Below, one piece after another: positions 43,049-52,785 of a stretch of DNA of 64,000 bases. The stretch spans positions 372,001 through 436,000 of the forward strand of contig CAWDXO010000016.1 in NCBI GenBank assembly GCA_963806335.1, given 5' to 3'. Position numbers and translations under genes: made by a program. The notes beneath the pieces were generated by a model, which was given only the letters and a program-made list of their open reading frames with translations, had not been told where the DNA came from and did not search any database. Every line of letters begins with the position of its first letter. Position 1 is the stretch's first letter. Source of the DNA: Palsa-504 sp963806335. Lineage in GTDB: Bacteria; Actinomycetota; Actinomycetes; Streptosporangiales; Streptosporangiaceae.

Positions 43049-44633
43049 GCGAGCCTGACTCGCCCGCGGGCTGGCCCTCCCGCGGGGCGGCCGGCAGTCG
43101 TAGCCCGTTGCTCGGCTCCGTCTGTGCCGGATCCGCTGCCGAGGCGCCGCCGCTAGGGCGCCGCCGCCAGCGCTCCGGGCCGGCGGCTAACGTTCTCCGC
43201 CTGGCCTTAATCCGAACGGGCCTGACCCGGGCGGCCCTGACCCGGGCGGCCCTCACCCGGGCGGTACTGACCCGGGCGGCACCTACCCGGGCGGCCGTCC
43301 GCCGGGCCCGGCCGCGCCAGCCGGCGCGGTTTGCGCGGCCGCGCCGCGCTACCTTGCCCGGCTCCCGGCGCCGATCGCGAAGCACCGCCCGCAACGGCGG
43401 CTTGACCTGGGCCTGCTCCGGCAGGTGCCCTGGCTGGAGCTCGGCGCGCAGCCGATCCACGTGCGCCAGGATCTCGCCGCGCAGCGGCCAGCCCTCGGGC
43501 CGTTCCGCGGGATCGGTGCGCAGCAGGTCGGCCAGGCGGTCCTGCTGGCGCTGGGCCTCCTCCAGGTGGTCCTCGAGCGCCTCCGCGATCGGCTCAGGCG
43601 AGGGACCAGGCCGGCCGACGTGGCCGGGGATGTCGGCGCCCACCGCCTCGGCCTCCAGGATCTGGCCGTATGCGCGGAGCGCGGCGGACAGCTCGGCCAG
43701 CATGGCGGCCAGCCGGGCGCGGGTCTCCGCTTCCCTGACCGGACTGTGCTCGCTGTCGATGCGCGTGCTGTCGACGACCGAACGGGCCAGCACCCGCATA
43801 TCGGTAGCGGCCCGCTCGAGCGTGTCCACGCCGTCGCGCAGGCCGGCCGCCGGGTTGGTGTGCCTGAGCCGCCTGGGGTTCAGCCGGACGCTTTCCTCGG
43901 CCTGGCTCAGCGCGTCATCGAGCCGCTCGATCTCGCCGCGCAGCGCCCGGGTGCGGTCCAGCCATTCGGCCGCGCGCCGCTGGTCGGGTGCTTCGGCCAG
44001 GCCGTCCGCCATCTGGCCGAGGAGGTCGGCCATCTGCCGGCTCACGTCGCCGACGGCGTCCTTGGCCGGCTGCACCCGCAACGGCGCCAGGACCAGGCCC
44101 GCCGCCAGTCCGGCCGCGGCGCCGACGAGCGTTTCGGTGATGCGGCTGGTAGCCGCCGCGTGCGAGTCCACCGAGAAGATCAGCATCGCGCTGATCGGCA
44201 CCTCCAGGATGTCCTCGCGGAGGCGGAGGACAAGGCCGAGTCCGAGCGTGGCCGCGATGAGCAAGCCGAGTACCCACCAGCTGAACGGGACGTACGCGGC
44301 GACCGCGACAGCGGCGAGCACCCCCGCGGTGACGCCCACGACCCGCTGGATAGCGCTGCGGATCGTGTGGAACAGGGTTGCCTGCACCACGAGCAGCGCG
44401 GTCAGCGGCGCCAGCACGGACCGGGTTGACCCGCCGGGCAACTGCAGCGCGAGCAGGTACGCGAACACCGCGGTGGCGGTCAGCCGGACGATGTACACCG
44501 CGGTCGGCTGGGCGCGCCGCCGCACCAGCGTGAGCTGTTCGGCCTGGCGCCTGGCCGCGGCCATGGCGGCCTCGCCGACCTTCTCGCCGGGAACCTGGCG
44601 GACTGGAAAACCTTTCATGAGCGGCACAACCAT
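42831..44633 (-). CDS. FUSC family membrane protein (probably over-extended C-terminus)
   Basis: Fusaric acid resistance/aromatic acid exporter-like protein. Residues 45-200 hold five or six helices (YIVRLTATAVFAYLLAL, APLTALLVVQATLF, WWVLGLLIAATLGLGLVL); residues 205-420 form a helical cytoplasmic domain with ELSAALRAYGQILEAEAVG. Beyond residue 440 the sequence becomes Arg-rich repeats and then reads through the DUF1349 gene out of frame. Other frames stop near 43150-43210, so the natural end is probably there and an indel extended it. ATG 44618 is an alternative start. Confidence 0.75.
   Translation of the reverse strand: MVVPLMKGFPVRQVPGEKVGEAAMAAARRQAEQLTLVRRRAQPTAVYIVRLTATAVFAYLLALQLPGGSTRSVLAPLTALLVVQATLFHTIRSAIQRVVGVTAGVLAAVAVAAYVPFSWWVLGLLIAATLGLGLVLRLREDILEVPISAMLIFSVDSHAAATSRITETLVGAAAGLAAGLVLAPLRVQPAKDAVGDVSRQMADLLGQMADGLAEAPDQRRAAEWLDRTRALRGEIERLDDALSQAEESVRLNPRRLRHTNPAAGLRDGVDTLERAATDMRVLARSVVDSTRIDSEHSPVREAETRARLAAMLAELSAALRAYGQILEAEAVGADIPGHVGRPGPSPEPIAEALEDHLEEAQRQQDRLADLLRTDPAERPEGWPLRGEILAHVDRLRAELQPGHLPEQAQVKPPLRAVLRDRRREPGKVARRGRANRAGWRGRARRTAARVGAARVSTARVRAARVRAARVRPVRIKARRRTLAAGPERWRRRPSGGASAADPAQTEPSNGLRLPAAPREGQPAGESGSHVVANYPGGRIEIAQLAVPARARGQPAGPLPGAARRAEPDRRGQYRPVYRPGRDRPGAPPRRGPLHGPAPGG
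43221..43295. repeat. 15-base tandem repeat (5 copies) near the FUSC gene end
   Basis: Five units around CCTGACCCGGGCGGC with single-base variants, encoding Ala-Arg-Val pentads on the reverse strand. The region also includes a CCGAACGG motif at 43212-43219. Confidence 0.85.
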
Positions 44634-44832
44634 GGAACTAGTAGGGTGGGATACGAGGCATAGCTTTAGCCCAGAGCAAAACCCTTCCGCTACTCCAACG
44701 CGCGCCCCGGTGAGCTATTCCCGGCCAGCGCGGTCGTGGCCGAGTGCACGCCCGGGTAAATCGGTTGCCCGTCGGCCGATGGCCGGCTGTACTGCTGGCT
44801 AACCGGGGCTAGGGCCGGACGAGGGAGAAGCG

Positions 44833-44934
44833 ATGCGCACGGCGTTCATGTCAGCTCAGCAAGGATTTACCGCCTATGCAGAGGACATGACCCTCCGTGC
44901 GAACGCTCAACCTGGGGATCCTGGCGCATGTTGA
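44833..44934 (+). CDS. Possible leader ORF of the OtrA-like gene
   Basis: 33 codons: ATG 44833 with GAGGGAG five bases upstream, ending at 44932-44934 inside the OtrA coding sequence in another frame (overlap 38 bases). The OtrA start itself has only a distant GAGG. Upstream ORFs that couple or attenuate translation are known for some ribosome protection genes; here it is only a prediction. Confidence 0.35.
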   Translation: MRTAFMSAQQGFTAYAEDMTLRANAQPGDPGAC

Positions 44935-46866
44935 CGCCGGCAAGACGAGCCTGACCGAGCGGCTGCTCTTTGCCGCCGGCGTCATCGGCGAGATCGGCAG
45001 CGTCGATGACGGCAGCACCCAGACCGACACCCTGGCGCTGGAGCGCCAGCGCGGCATCACGATCAAGGCCGCGGTCGTCTCCTTCGCCCTGGATGACGTC
45101 ACGGTCAACCTGATCGACACTCCAGGTCACCCTGATTTCATCGCCGAGGTGGACCGGGCGCTGAGCGTGCTCGACGGCGCCGTGCTGGTCATCTCGGCCG
45201 TCGAGGGCGTGCAGCCGCAGACTCGCGTGCTGATGCGGGCGCTGCGGCGGCTGCGGATTCCCGCACTCATCTTCGTGAACAAGATCGACCGGGCCGGCGC
45301 GGCTTACGAGCCCGTGCTGCGGAGCATCTCGGCCCGGCTGACCCCGGCCATCACGCCGATGGGCACGGTGCGCGGGCTCGGCACGGCGGACGCCGAATTC
45401 CTGCCGTCCGGCGCCGCGGACCCGGCGTTTACCGCCCGGCTGGCTGACCTGCTCGCCGAGCGCGATGACGCGCTGCTGGCCGCGTATGTCGACGACGAGA
45501 CGGCGGTCTCCTACGCCCGGCTGCGCGCGGGGTTGGCGGCCCAGAGCGGACAAGCGCTGGTGCATCCGGTGTTCTTCGGATCGGCGATCACCGGTGCGGG
45601 CGTGAGTTCACTGCTGGCCGGCCTCACCGAACTCCTGCCCGCGGTCGATAGCGACCGCCGCGGCCCGCCGTCCGGCACGGTCTTCAAGGTCGACCGCGGC
45701 CCGGCCGGTGAGAAGGTCGCCTACGTCCGCATGTTCTCCGGCACGGTGCGGGTCCGGGACCGGCTGCCGATCCGCGGTGAGCAGACCGTCACCGCCGTCA
45801 GGGTCTTCGATCGCGGGTCGGCCGTTCGCTGCGAGTCGGTGACCGCGGGGCAGATCGCCCAGCTGCGGGGCCTGTCCGGCGTGCGGATCGGCGACGTGAT
45901 CGGGATGGCGCCGTCCCCGGGAGGTGGCCAGTTTCCCCCGCCGGCGCTGGAGACGGTCGTGGTGCCCCGCCGCCGGGCCGACCAGGGCGCGCTGCACGCT
46001 GCTCTCACGCAGCTGGCTGAGCAGGATCCGCTGATCAATCTCCGGCAGGACGACGTCCGCCGGGAGATATCCGTCTCGCTCTACGGCGAGGTGCAGAAGG
46101 AGGTCATCCAGGCCACGCTGGCCGAGGAGTTCGGTATTGCCGTCGGGTTCCGCGAGACCACGATCATCTGCATCGAACGGCCGGCCGGCGCGGTGCCGCC
46201 CTGGACAGGATCGGCACCCCGGAGAATCCGTTTCTCGCCACCGTCGGGCTGCGCATTGATCCGGCACCGGCCGGTTCCGGGGTGACGTTCGGCCTGGAGA
46301 TCGAGCTCGGCGCGCTGCCGCTCGCGTTCCTGCGGGCCGTCGAGGACACCGTGCGCGCGACGCTGCACCAGGGGATCCACGGCTGGCAGGTCGCCGACGG
46401 TACGGTCACCATGACGCATTCTGGCTACTACCCGCGGCAGAGTCATGCCCACGCCCACTTCGACAAGAGCATGTCGAGCACGGGCGCGGACTTCCGCGGC
46501 CTCACACCGCTGGTCGTGATGAGCGCGCTGAGGCGGGCAGGCACCCACGTGTACGAGCCGGTCCAGCGCTTCCGCCTGGAGGTGCCCGCGGACCTCCTCG
46601 GGCTGGTCCTGCCCGCGCTGGCCCGGCTGCGCGCCGTACCCGAGGCGCCCGTGATCCACGGCTCGGTGGGCGTGCTCGAAGGCGAGATCCGGGCGGCCCG
46701 GGTGCGTGAGCTCGAACAGCAGCTGCCCGGCCTGACCCAGGGCGAGGGCGGGCTCGAGTGCGTCTTCGACCACTACGAGCGGGTCCGCGGCCAGGTGCCT
46801 AGCCGGCCCCGGTCGGATCACAATCCGCTCGATCGCCAGGAGTACCTCAGGCACGTCACTCGCTAG
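44897..46866 (+). pseudogene. Ribosomal protection protein, OtrA/Tet(M)-like (frameshifted)
   Basis: EF-G-like translational GTPase that removes tetracyclines from the ribosome. G1 AHVDAGKTS (10-18), G2 RGITIK, G3 DTPGHPDF, G4 NKID. Domain II follows (GTVFKVDRGPAGEKVAYVRMFSG), then domains III-V. Near 46193-46200 the frame shifts by -1; the second frame continues (TFGLEIELGALPLAFL, HSGYYPRQSHAHAHFDKSMSSTGADFR) to 46866. Joined length about 655 residues, as for OtrA. Probably self-resistance or intrinsic. Confidence 0.88.
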
Positions 46867-47932
46867 GCTCGCTCGCGGTGGCCGCGGGTCCGGCCGTCGC
46901 GCTGACGGCCAGGATCACCACCGGGACGACCGCCAGCCCGGCTAGCGCCCAGGGCAGTCCGAACTCCTTCGCGACCAGCCCCACGGCCAGCGGCCCGAGA
47001 CCGCCGGCCAGCCCAGCGGCACTGCTCAGCGTCACCGCCACCGGGCTGCGGCCCGGCAGGCTGCCGTACAGGCGGGCCTGTAGCAGCGGATACCACGGCG
47101 CCGTCACGGCGCTCAGCGCGGCCAGGATCACCAGCTTGGGCACGACTCCGGGGGTGAGCAGGAAGCCCGGGTAGAGCAGCGCGGCGGCGACGGCGGTGGC
47201 GCGCAGCACGGTCAGGTCCGCGGCCCGCTCGAGGACGACGACGAGCGCGGCGCCCCCGCCCAGCGCGGCGCCGAGCCTGATCGCGATGGCCAGCGCCGCG
47301 ATGGCGGGCCTCAGGTGCCCGACGTCGACCAGGTAGAGGGCGAGGAATCCGGTGAAGACGTCTACGAGCAGGTCGGCAACCTGGAGCAGGATCAGCCAGC
47401 GCAGCGTGTCCCGGTTCCGCAGCGCGGCGAGGACCTCGCGCGCCCGGGCCATCCGCGGGCCGCGGTCAGCTACCCCGGCCGCCTCGGGGTCCGGTGCGAC
47501 CGCCGGACCCGGCCTCGGCCCCCGCACGCAGCTGGCGAGCCACGTGATGGCGGCGAGTACGGCTAGGACCAGGTAGACGTCCCGCCAGCCGCCTCCGGCG
47601 GCGAGCACCGCCGTGAGCAGCAGCGGTCCGGCCACCGCGCCGATCGATCCGGCCATCTCCCAGCGGGCCATCACCTGGGCGTGCCGATCCGGCCAGGTGT
47701 CCATGAGCTCGGCCTGGGTCAGCGACACGAACGCGCCGGAAGCCGGGTAGAAGGCGACGGAGGCGCAGAGCAGAACGGCGAAGGACCGGGCCGAGGCCAC
47801 CGCGAGCAGCGTGAGCACGAAGATGACGCCGCCGCCGAGCACGGCCAGCCGACGTCGCCTTCCCTCGCCGGCGAGGACCCCAAGCGGCAGCTCAAGCAGG
47901 CCGCCGGCTAGCAGCGGCACGGAGACCAGCAA
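46856..47932 (-). CDS. MFS transporter (5' end unresolved)
   Basis: About 10-12 hydrophobic helices; ELMDTWPDRHAQVMARWEMAG and RNRDTLRWLILLQ lie on the loops. Only a TTG (47932) is available as start, yet the frame stays open to 48061 and reads ALSVLAVGLAVELADELVDG and LIRHNLGLSYGQVGLLVS, clearly MFS helix I. No ATG or GTG is found before an in-frame stop at 48062-48064, so a start or frame has been lost, or the sequence has an error. Overlaps the OtrA gene end by 11 bases (convergent). Confidence 0.75.
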   Translation of the reverse strand: MLVSVPLLAGGLLELPLGVLAGEGRRRRLAVLGGGVIFVLTLLAVASARSFAVLLCASVAFYPASGAFVSLTQAELMDTWPDRHAQVMARWEMAGSIGAVAGPLLLTAVLAAGGGWRDVYLVLAVLAAITWLASCVRGPRPGPAVAPDPEAAGVADRGPRMARAREVLAALRNRDTLRWLILLQVADLLVDVFTGFLALYLVDVGHLRPAIAALAIAIRLGAALGGGAALVVVLERAADLTVLRATAVAAALLYPGFLLTPGVVPKLVILAALSAVTAPWYPLLQARLYGSLPGRSPVAVTLSSAAGLAGGLGPLAVGLVAKEFGLPWALAGLAVVPVVILAVSATAGPAATASEPSE

Positions 47933-48138
47933 GCCGACCTGCCCGTAGCTCAGTCCCAGGTTATGCCGGATGAGCGGGAGCGCGGCACCCTTGGCGCCGT
48001 CAACTAGCTCGTCGGCTAGTTCGACCGCGAGCCCGACCGCAAGTACGGAAAGCGCAGGCTTTCAGCGTCAAGTGAAACCCATGCTGGCCATGCTACGGCG
48101 AATCCGCCGCCTGGTCGATGATCGCGTCGACCATCGGT

Positions 48139-48540
48139 TCAGCGCCGGTTCCCGGTACGCCAGACCACGCGCAGCCCGGACCAGTTGTCATCGATGGCGG
48201 CTACCTTGACGTCGACGAGCCCGATCGGCAGCGCGTGCTCGCGGATCACCTGGTCGGTGATGTCGCTGCGGTGGCCCGCGGCGCGGCGGGGCCAGGCGAT
48301 CCAGAGCGCTCCCGCGGGATAGATGCGCTGCCCGAGGTCGCCGATCTGCCCGGCGAGTTGGTCCGCGCTGGTGAAGAAGGCGATGATCACGTCGGCGCGG
48401 CCGTCCGCATCCGGGCCGGTCAGGCCGGGCGGCGGGTCGGTCAGGGCCCAGCCGGGCGGCGGATGGTAAAGATGAACCCGCTGTTCGGGCTTGAGGCCGA
48501 GCTTGGCCGACTGAGGCCGGCCCGAGTAACCCGCCGTCAC
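48139..48540 (-). CDS. DUF3052 family protein
   Basis: 133 residues: AGYSGRPQSAKLGLKPEQRV, ADVIIAFFTSADQLA, IYPAGALWIAWPRRA and AIDDNWSGLRVVWR match the DUF3052 pattern. Function unknown; found widely in actinobacteria. GTG start at 48540. Upstream lie 18-base tandem repeats. Confidence 0.87.
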   Translation of the reverse strand: MTAGYSGRPQSAKLGLKPEQRVHLYHPPPGWALTDPPPGLTGPDADGRADVIIAFFTSADQLAGQIGDLGQRIYPAGALWIAWPRRAAGHRSDITDQVIREHALPIGLVDVKVAAIDDNWSGLRVVWRTGNRR

Positions 48541-48541
48541 G

Positions 48542-48588
48542 AAGGCCCCGTCGTGGTCAAAGGCCCGGTCGTGGTCAAAGGCCCCGTC
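48542..48588. repeat. 18-base tandem repeat (2.6 copies)
   Basis: Units of AAGGCCCCGTCGTGGTCA with a C/G variant, directly before the DUF3052 start on the reverse strand and between it and the divergent VOC gene. Confidence 0.85.
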
Positions 48589-48656
48589 CCGGCCGATGGG
48601 TTCGCGGTCGCGGATACGTCTGTCCCATGAATCGACATCACGGACAGGAGCATGGC

Positions 48657-49028
48657 ATGTTCGAGAACACCAAGGCGTTCAGCGGGTTTGCGGTCGATGA
48701 CCTCGAGGCGGCGAAGAAGTTCTACGGCGAGACGCTCGGGCTGAAAACCTCCGAGCACTACGGCCTGCTGACGCTGCACCTGGCCGGCGGCCGGGACACG
48801 CTCGTCTACCCCAAGCCCGATCACGTCCCGGCGACTTACACGATCCTCAATTTCGCCGTCGACGACATCGACGCGGCCGTCGACGAACTGATCAGCCGCG
48901 GCGTCCAGCCGGAGAGATATGACGGCCTGGGCCAGGATGACAAGGGCATCAACCGCGCCGGGGGACCCTACATCGCCTGGTTCAAGGACCCGGCCGGGAA
49001 CGTCCTGGCCGTCCTCCAGGAGCGCTAG
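48657..49028 (+). CDS. VOC (glyoxalase/bleomycin-resistance) family protein
   Basis: 123 residues: FSGFAVDDLEAAKKFYGETLGL, TILNFAVDDIDAAVDELISRG and YIAWFKDPAGNVLAVLQ give the paired beta-alpha-beta-beta-beta modules. Metal-site residues are only partly kept (Glu in TSEHYG; none at the last strand), so enzymatic class is open. ATG 48657 has AGGAG six bases upstream. Confidence 0.9.
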   Translation: MFENTKAFSGFAVDDLEAAKKFYGETLGLKTSEHYGLLTLHLAGGRDTLVYPKPDHVPATYTILNFAVDDIDAAVDELISRGVQPERYDGLGQDDKGINRAGGPYIAWFKDPAGNVLAVLQER

Positions 49029-49581
49029 GCGCAGTTATCCGGCGCCGCCGCCCGTATCCGGCGCGGCCGCCCGTATCCGGCGCGGCCGCCCGTATCCGGC
49101 GCGGCCGCCCGCCATCGCCCGGCGGCGGCTGGAATGAGTGCACGCACCAGGGCCCGTTCGGACCCTTGCGGCTTATTTTGCTGTCCTGCTCCGTGGTTTG
49201 ATGGTGCCAGTGTGAGCTACGAGGCGCAGGTGAAGCCTGATGCGCCCGGTCGGCAAAAGATCTTGGAAGTTATTCGCTTCGTGGAAATTCCTAGGGACTG
49301 GGATCCCTACGATCCTCCACGAAACCAGAATCCTCCACGATAAAGCTGGGCATCTCGCACGGCTGAGGCGAAAGCGCGCGAAAGCAACCAGCGGGACCAG
49401 TTCGGCAGCGCCGGACGCCGGACGCCGGCCGCTGGCCGCTGGCCGCTGGCCGCCGGACGCCGGACGCCGGACGCCGGCCGCGAGCCCAGCCCGGCCGTAG
49501 GTCGGCCGTCAGGCATCCGGGCCCCACCGGCGGTCCCGCGGAATAAGCCAACCAGGGTCCGTTCGCGGAAGGGAAAGCTCT
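49029..49581. other. Gene-free stretch with tandem repeats
   Basis: 553 bases without a convincing gene. Three copies of a 19-base unit (CCCGTATCCGGCGCGGCCG) at 49051-49107, a CCGAACGG-type motif at 49136-49161 (reverse), a GACGCCG/GGCCGCT repeat cluster around 49415-49485, and a second partial motif near 49548-49575. A 69-codon frame at 49134-49343 has no recognisable family; I do not call it. Confidence 0.6.
49136..49161 (-). repeat. Copy of interspersed CCGAACGG motif
   Basis: Reverse strand: CCGAACGG, eight variable bases, TGCGTGC. Downstream of the VOC gene. Confidence 0.4.
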
Positions 49582-50604
49582 TTACTGGCGAAGCCCGGGT
49601 GCGGCGTGCCTGCTATTGTCCTTGCCGGCGTCCTTACGCTCGAGCATCTCCGCCGCGCCGCGGATCACGCACCGCAGCGGGTCCTCGACCAGGACCGTGC
49701 CGATGCCGGCCACGGTCTCGATCCGGCTGGCCAGGCCGGGCAGCAGCGAGCCGCCGCCGGCCAGCCGGACCTTGCCGCGGACCACGTCTTCGGCCAGGCC
49801 GGCCGGGATCTCGGACAGCATCTCGTGCACCGCGCCCGTGATCGCCGAGACGATCGGCTCGAGCGCGGTCGCCACCAGGCCGCCGGGCACGGACTCCGAC
49901 CGCGGGGTCCGGTGGGCAAGGTCGAGGCCGACGACCTCGGCCCAGCCCTCGGCCCCGCCGGTGACCCCCAGCGTCGTCTTGAGGTGCCGGGCGGCCCGCT
50001 GGCTGATCATCAGGCCGAGCTCGCTCCGGGCGGCCTGCACGATCGCCTCGTCCATCGCGTTGCCCGCCTTGCGCAGCGATCGCGACTTGACCACGCGCCA
50101 GCCCGCCACCGCGGCGACCTCGGTGGTTCCGCCGCCGATGTCGACCACGAAACCGCCGGCCCCGCCGGTCAGGTCGAATCCGGCGCCGGCCGCCGCCGCC
50201 ACCGGCTCGTCGATTAGCCGCACGTGGTACCGGGGGCGCCGGACGCTCAGCGCGGCGATGATCGATCGCCGCTCGACCGCGGTGGCGCCGCTGGGCACGC
50301 ACACCAGGGCACTGGGCCGCAGCAGGCTGCCGGGCCGGCGGGCCCGTCGCAGGAACGCGTGCAACATGGCGGCGGTTGCGTCCAGGTCCGCGATAACCCC
50401 GTCCCGCAGCGGGTGGATGACCTGGATGTCCTGTGGCTCCTTGTCGGCTAGGGCGTCCGCCGCCTCGCCGACCGCGGCCACCTTGCCGACCGCGGTGTCG
50501 ATGGCGATCGCGGTGGGCTCTTCGAGCACGATGCCTCGCCCGGCCACCCAGACCAGCGTGTTTACCGTGCCGAGGTCAATCGCCACGCTACTGCGGAAGC
50601 GCAT
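49582..50604 (-). CDS. MreB/Mbl-like actin homologue (solo)
   Basis: 340 residues, actin-fold ATPase: IDLGTVNTLVWV (phosphate 1), VCVPSGATAVERR, FVVDIGGGTTEVAAV (phosphate 2), EIPAGLAEDVVRGKVRLAGGGSLLPGL (adenosine). No mreC/mreD nearby, so it may be a divergent paralogue with a sporulation or envelope role, as for Mbl in mycelial actinobacteria (inference). ATG 50604. Divergent from the S53 protease. Confidence 0.87.
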   Translation of the reverse strand: MRFRSSVAIDLGTVNTLVWVAGRGIVLEEPTAIAIDTAVGKVAAVGEAADALADKEPQDIQVIHPLRDGVIADLDATAAMLHAFLRRARRPGSLLRPSALVCVPSGATAVERRSIIAALSVRRPRYHVRLIDEPVAAAAGAGFDLTGGAGGFVVDIGGGTTEVAAVAGWRVVKSRSLRKAGNAMDEAIVQAARSELGLMISQRAARHLKTTLGVTGGAEGWAEVVGLDLAHRTPRSESVPGGLVATALEPIVSAITGAVHEMLSEIPAGLAEDVVRGKVRLAGGGSLLPGLASRIETVAGIGTVLVEDPLRCVIRGAAEMLERKDAGKDNSRHAAPGLRQ

Positions 50605-50787
50605 AGTGCCCCCCTCTGCCCAACGTGACGCCTGTCAATTCCAGTGCGGCGCGGCCCGCCACGTGACGGTCGTTAAGCGTACAGCCGGTATTCTGCGCAG
50701 GCGAGCTGATGGATCCTGGTGTCTGGTTGTGATTTTTTGCGCCGTATACGAGTGTTATGGTCATCGGGCCGGTGAAGGGAGTCCTCG

Positions 50788-52252
50788 ATGCGGGTGCCGA
50801 GGCTGGTTGTAGTGGTGGTCGGTGCTTGCGGGCTCACCGCCGCTGCGGTAGCAGCTGGCGGTCCCGGCTCGGGAATATCCAGTTCGGTGGCCGCGCGCCC
50901 CGCGGCTACGGGTTCGGTTTCGGGTGCCCCGGGCTCTTCGGGCTCGGCCCTGGCCGACGTAAGTGTCTCGCCCGGCGTGATCCATGTCGGCCGCGCGCAG
51001 TCCGGGCCCCCTACCACCGCTGATTGCGAGAAATCTTACAAGGTCGCGTGCTACGAACCGGCCCAAATCCAGCAGGCGTATAACCTGCCTGCGGTGTACG
51101 CCAGCGGCGTGACCGGCAAGGGCGCCACGATCGTCATCGTGGATTCATACGGCTCGCCAACGATCAAGAACGACCTGAGCGTGTTCGACAAGACTTTTGG
51201 CCTGCCGGCCCCGCCGTCGTTCCGCATCATCCACCCCGCGGGCGCAATCCCCGCCTACAACCCCGACAACTCCGACATGGTCGGCTGGGCCGGGGAGACC
51301 ACGCTGGACGTGGAGTACGCGCACACGGTCGCGCCGGGTGCGAACCTGCTGCTGGTCGAGACCCCGGTCTCGGAAACCGAAGGCACGCACGGCTTCCCGC
51401 AGATCGTCACGGCCGAGGAGTACGTGCTCAAGCATCATCTCGGCGACGTGATCAGCCAGAGCTTCAGCGCCACCGAGGAGACCTTCCCGAGCAAGGCCTC
51501 CATCCAGGCGCTGCGCGGCGCCTATGAGCTGGCCGGCCAGGACCACGTCACGGTGCTCGCCGCCGCGGGCGACTCGGGCGCCGCCGACGTCGGCCTCGAC
51601 GAGAGCACCTACTACCTGTTCCCGGTGACCTCCTGGCCGGACAGCGATCCGCTCGTGACCGGGGTCGGCGGGACGCAGCTGCATTTCAACGCCCGCGGCC
51701 GCCCCACCGCGCCCACCGTGTGGAACGACACCTACAATCAGGCGGCCACTGAGTTCGCGGCCGGTAACGCGGGCCACGATCCGCTCGCGGGCGGCGGTGG
51801 CAAGTCCATCGAGTTCAGCCGCCCGGCGTACCAGAATGGCGTCAAGGCTGTCGTTGGCGACCAGCGCGGCGTGCCCGACATCTCGATGAGCGCCGCCTGC
51901 AACGGGTCGGTGGACACCTACGGCACCTTCGGCGGCGCGCCTGGCCTGGTCCCCGGCCTGCGGCACCAGCGAGGCCACGCCGCTGTTCGCGGGCATCGTC
52001 GCGCTCGCAGACCAGTGGGCCGGGCATTCCCTCGGGCTGATCAACCCGGCTCTGTACAAGATGGCGGCCCAGGGCGCCAAGGGTATCGTCGACGTCACCT
52101 CGGGCAATAACACGGTCTCGTTCCGCCAGGGCGGCAAGGAGCACACGGTCCGCGGCTTCAGCGCCCGGCCCGGCTACGACCTCGCCTCCGGCCTTGGCAC
52201 GGTGAACGCCGCGCTGTTCGTCCGCGAACTCGCCGCCGCCGCCGGGCATTAA
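50788..52252 (+). pseudogene. Secreted S53 (sedolisin) serine protease (frameshifted)
   Basis: Signal peptide (residues 1-24), a short pro-region, then the catalytic domain: Glu170/Asp174 (GETTLDVE), oxyanion Asp262 (AAAGDSGA), and GTSEATPLFAG with the catalytic Ser in a second frame. The frame shifts by +1 near 51945-51965, between TFGGAPG and GTSEATP. The C-terminus (GFSARPGYDLASGLGTVNA) includes the calcium-site Asp. Short pro-domain compared with kumamolisin. Confidence 0.87.
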
Positions 52253-52785
52253 ACCTTAAATTTTCCGAACGGACGGTCAGGTTTCCCGCGTACGGCCATG
52301 AACGGCCGGACCAGCTCCTTATGAGAATGCTAATAAGGCCAGCTAGGCATATCTTTAATTACATGCGGTCACCGTTCCTTCACTGAAGCTCGTCAGCCGG
52401 CCGGAGCTGCGGCGGACCTGGCGGCCGTCGGCGTCCTGGTGCCGCGGGCTGGCTCCCGAGGCTTCACGTCCGCGGCGGCTCGAGGCCGCGAATTCCTGCC
52501 CGGATTTCGTCACACGCAACACAGCTGACTAGAAAAACCTCACGATGTCTTTTCCTCCGATGACCATCAGCCAAAGGTGCCCAGCATCAGCGCTCCGCAC
52601 GGCTATGATCTGGCGTCAGGCGTGGTACGCCGACGCCGCGTACTCCGTGTGGCACACCTTGTGACCTCGCGTTTCTCGGTGGAACCACGCGCACCACACT
52701 CGGTCTGCGGCGGTTAGTCCCAACGGCCGGGGGAAGTGGGCCCCCACCCGTAAACGGTGGCAGGGCAGACAGGAGAGGAAGGGAC
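52253..52785. other. Gene-free region upstream of the hemerythrin gene
   Basis: 533 bases with no convincing gene. A CCGAACGG motif at 52265-52272 follows the protease stop. An AT-rich patch (about 52318-52366) could hold a promoter, but no clear hexamers stand out. The hemerythrin ribosome binding site (GGAGAGGAAGG) ends the region. Confidence 0.5.

Noticed and set aside
49134..49343. 69-codon frame after the VOC gene
   Set aside because: No family resemblance, Cys/Pro-biased composition and overlap with a motif copy; insufficient support.
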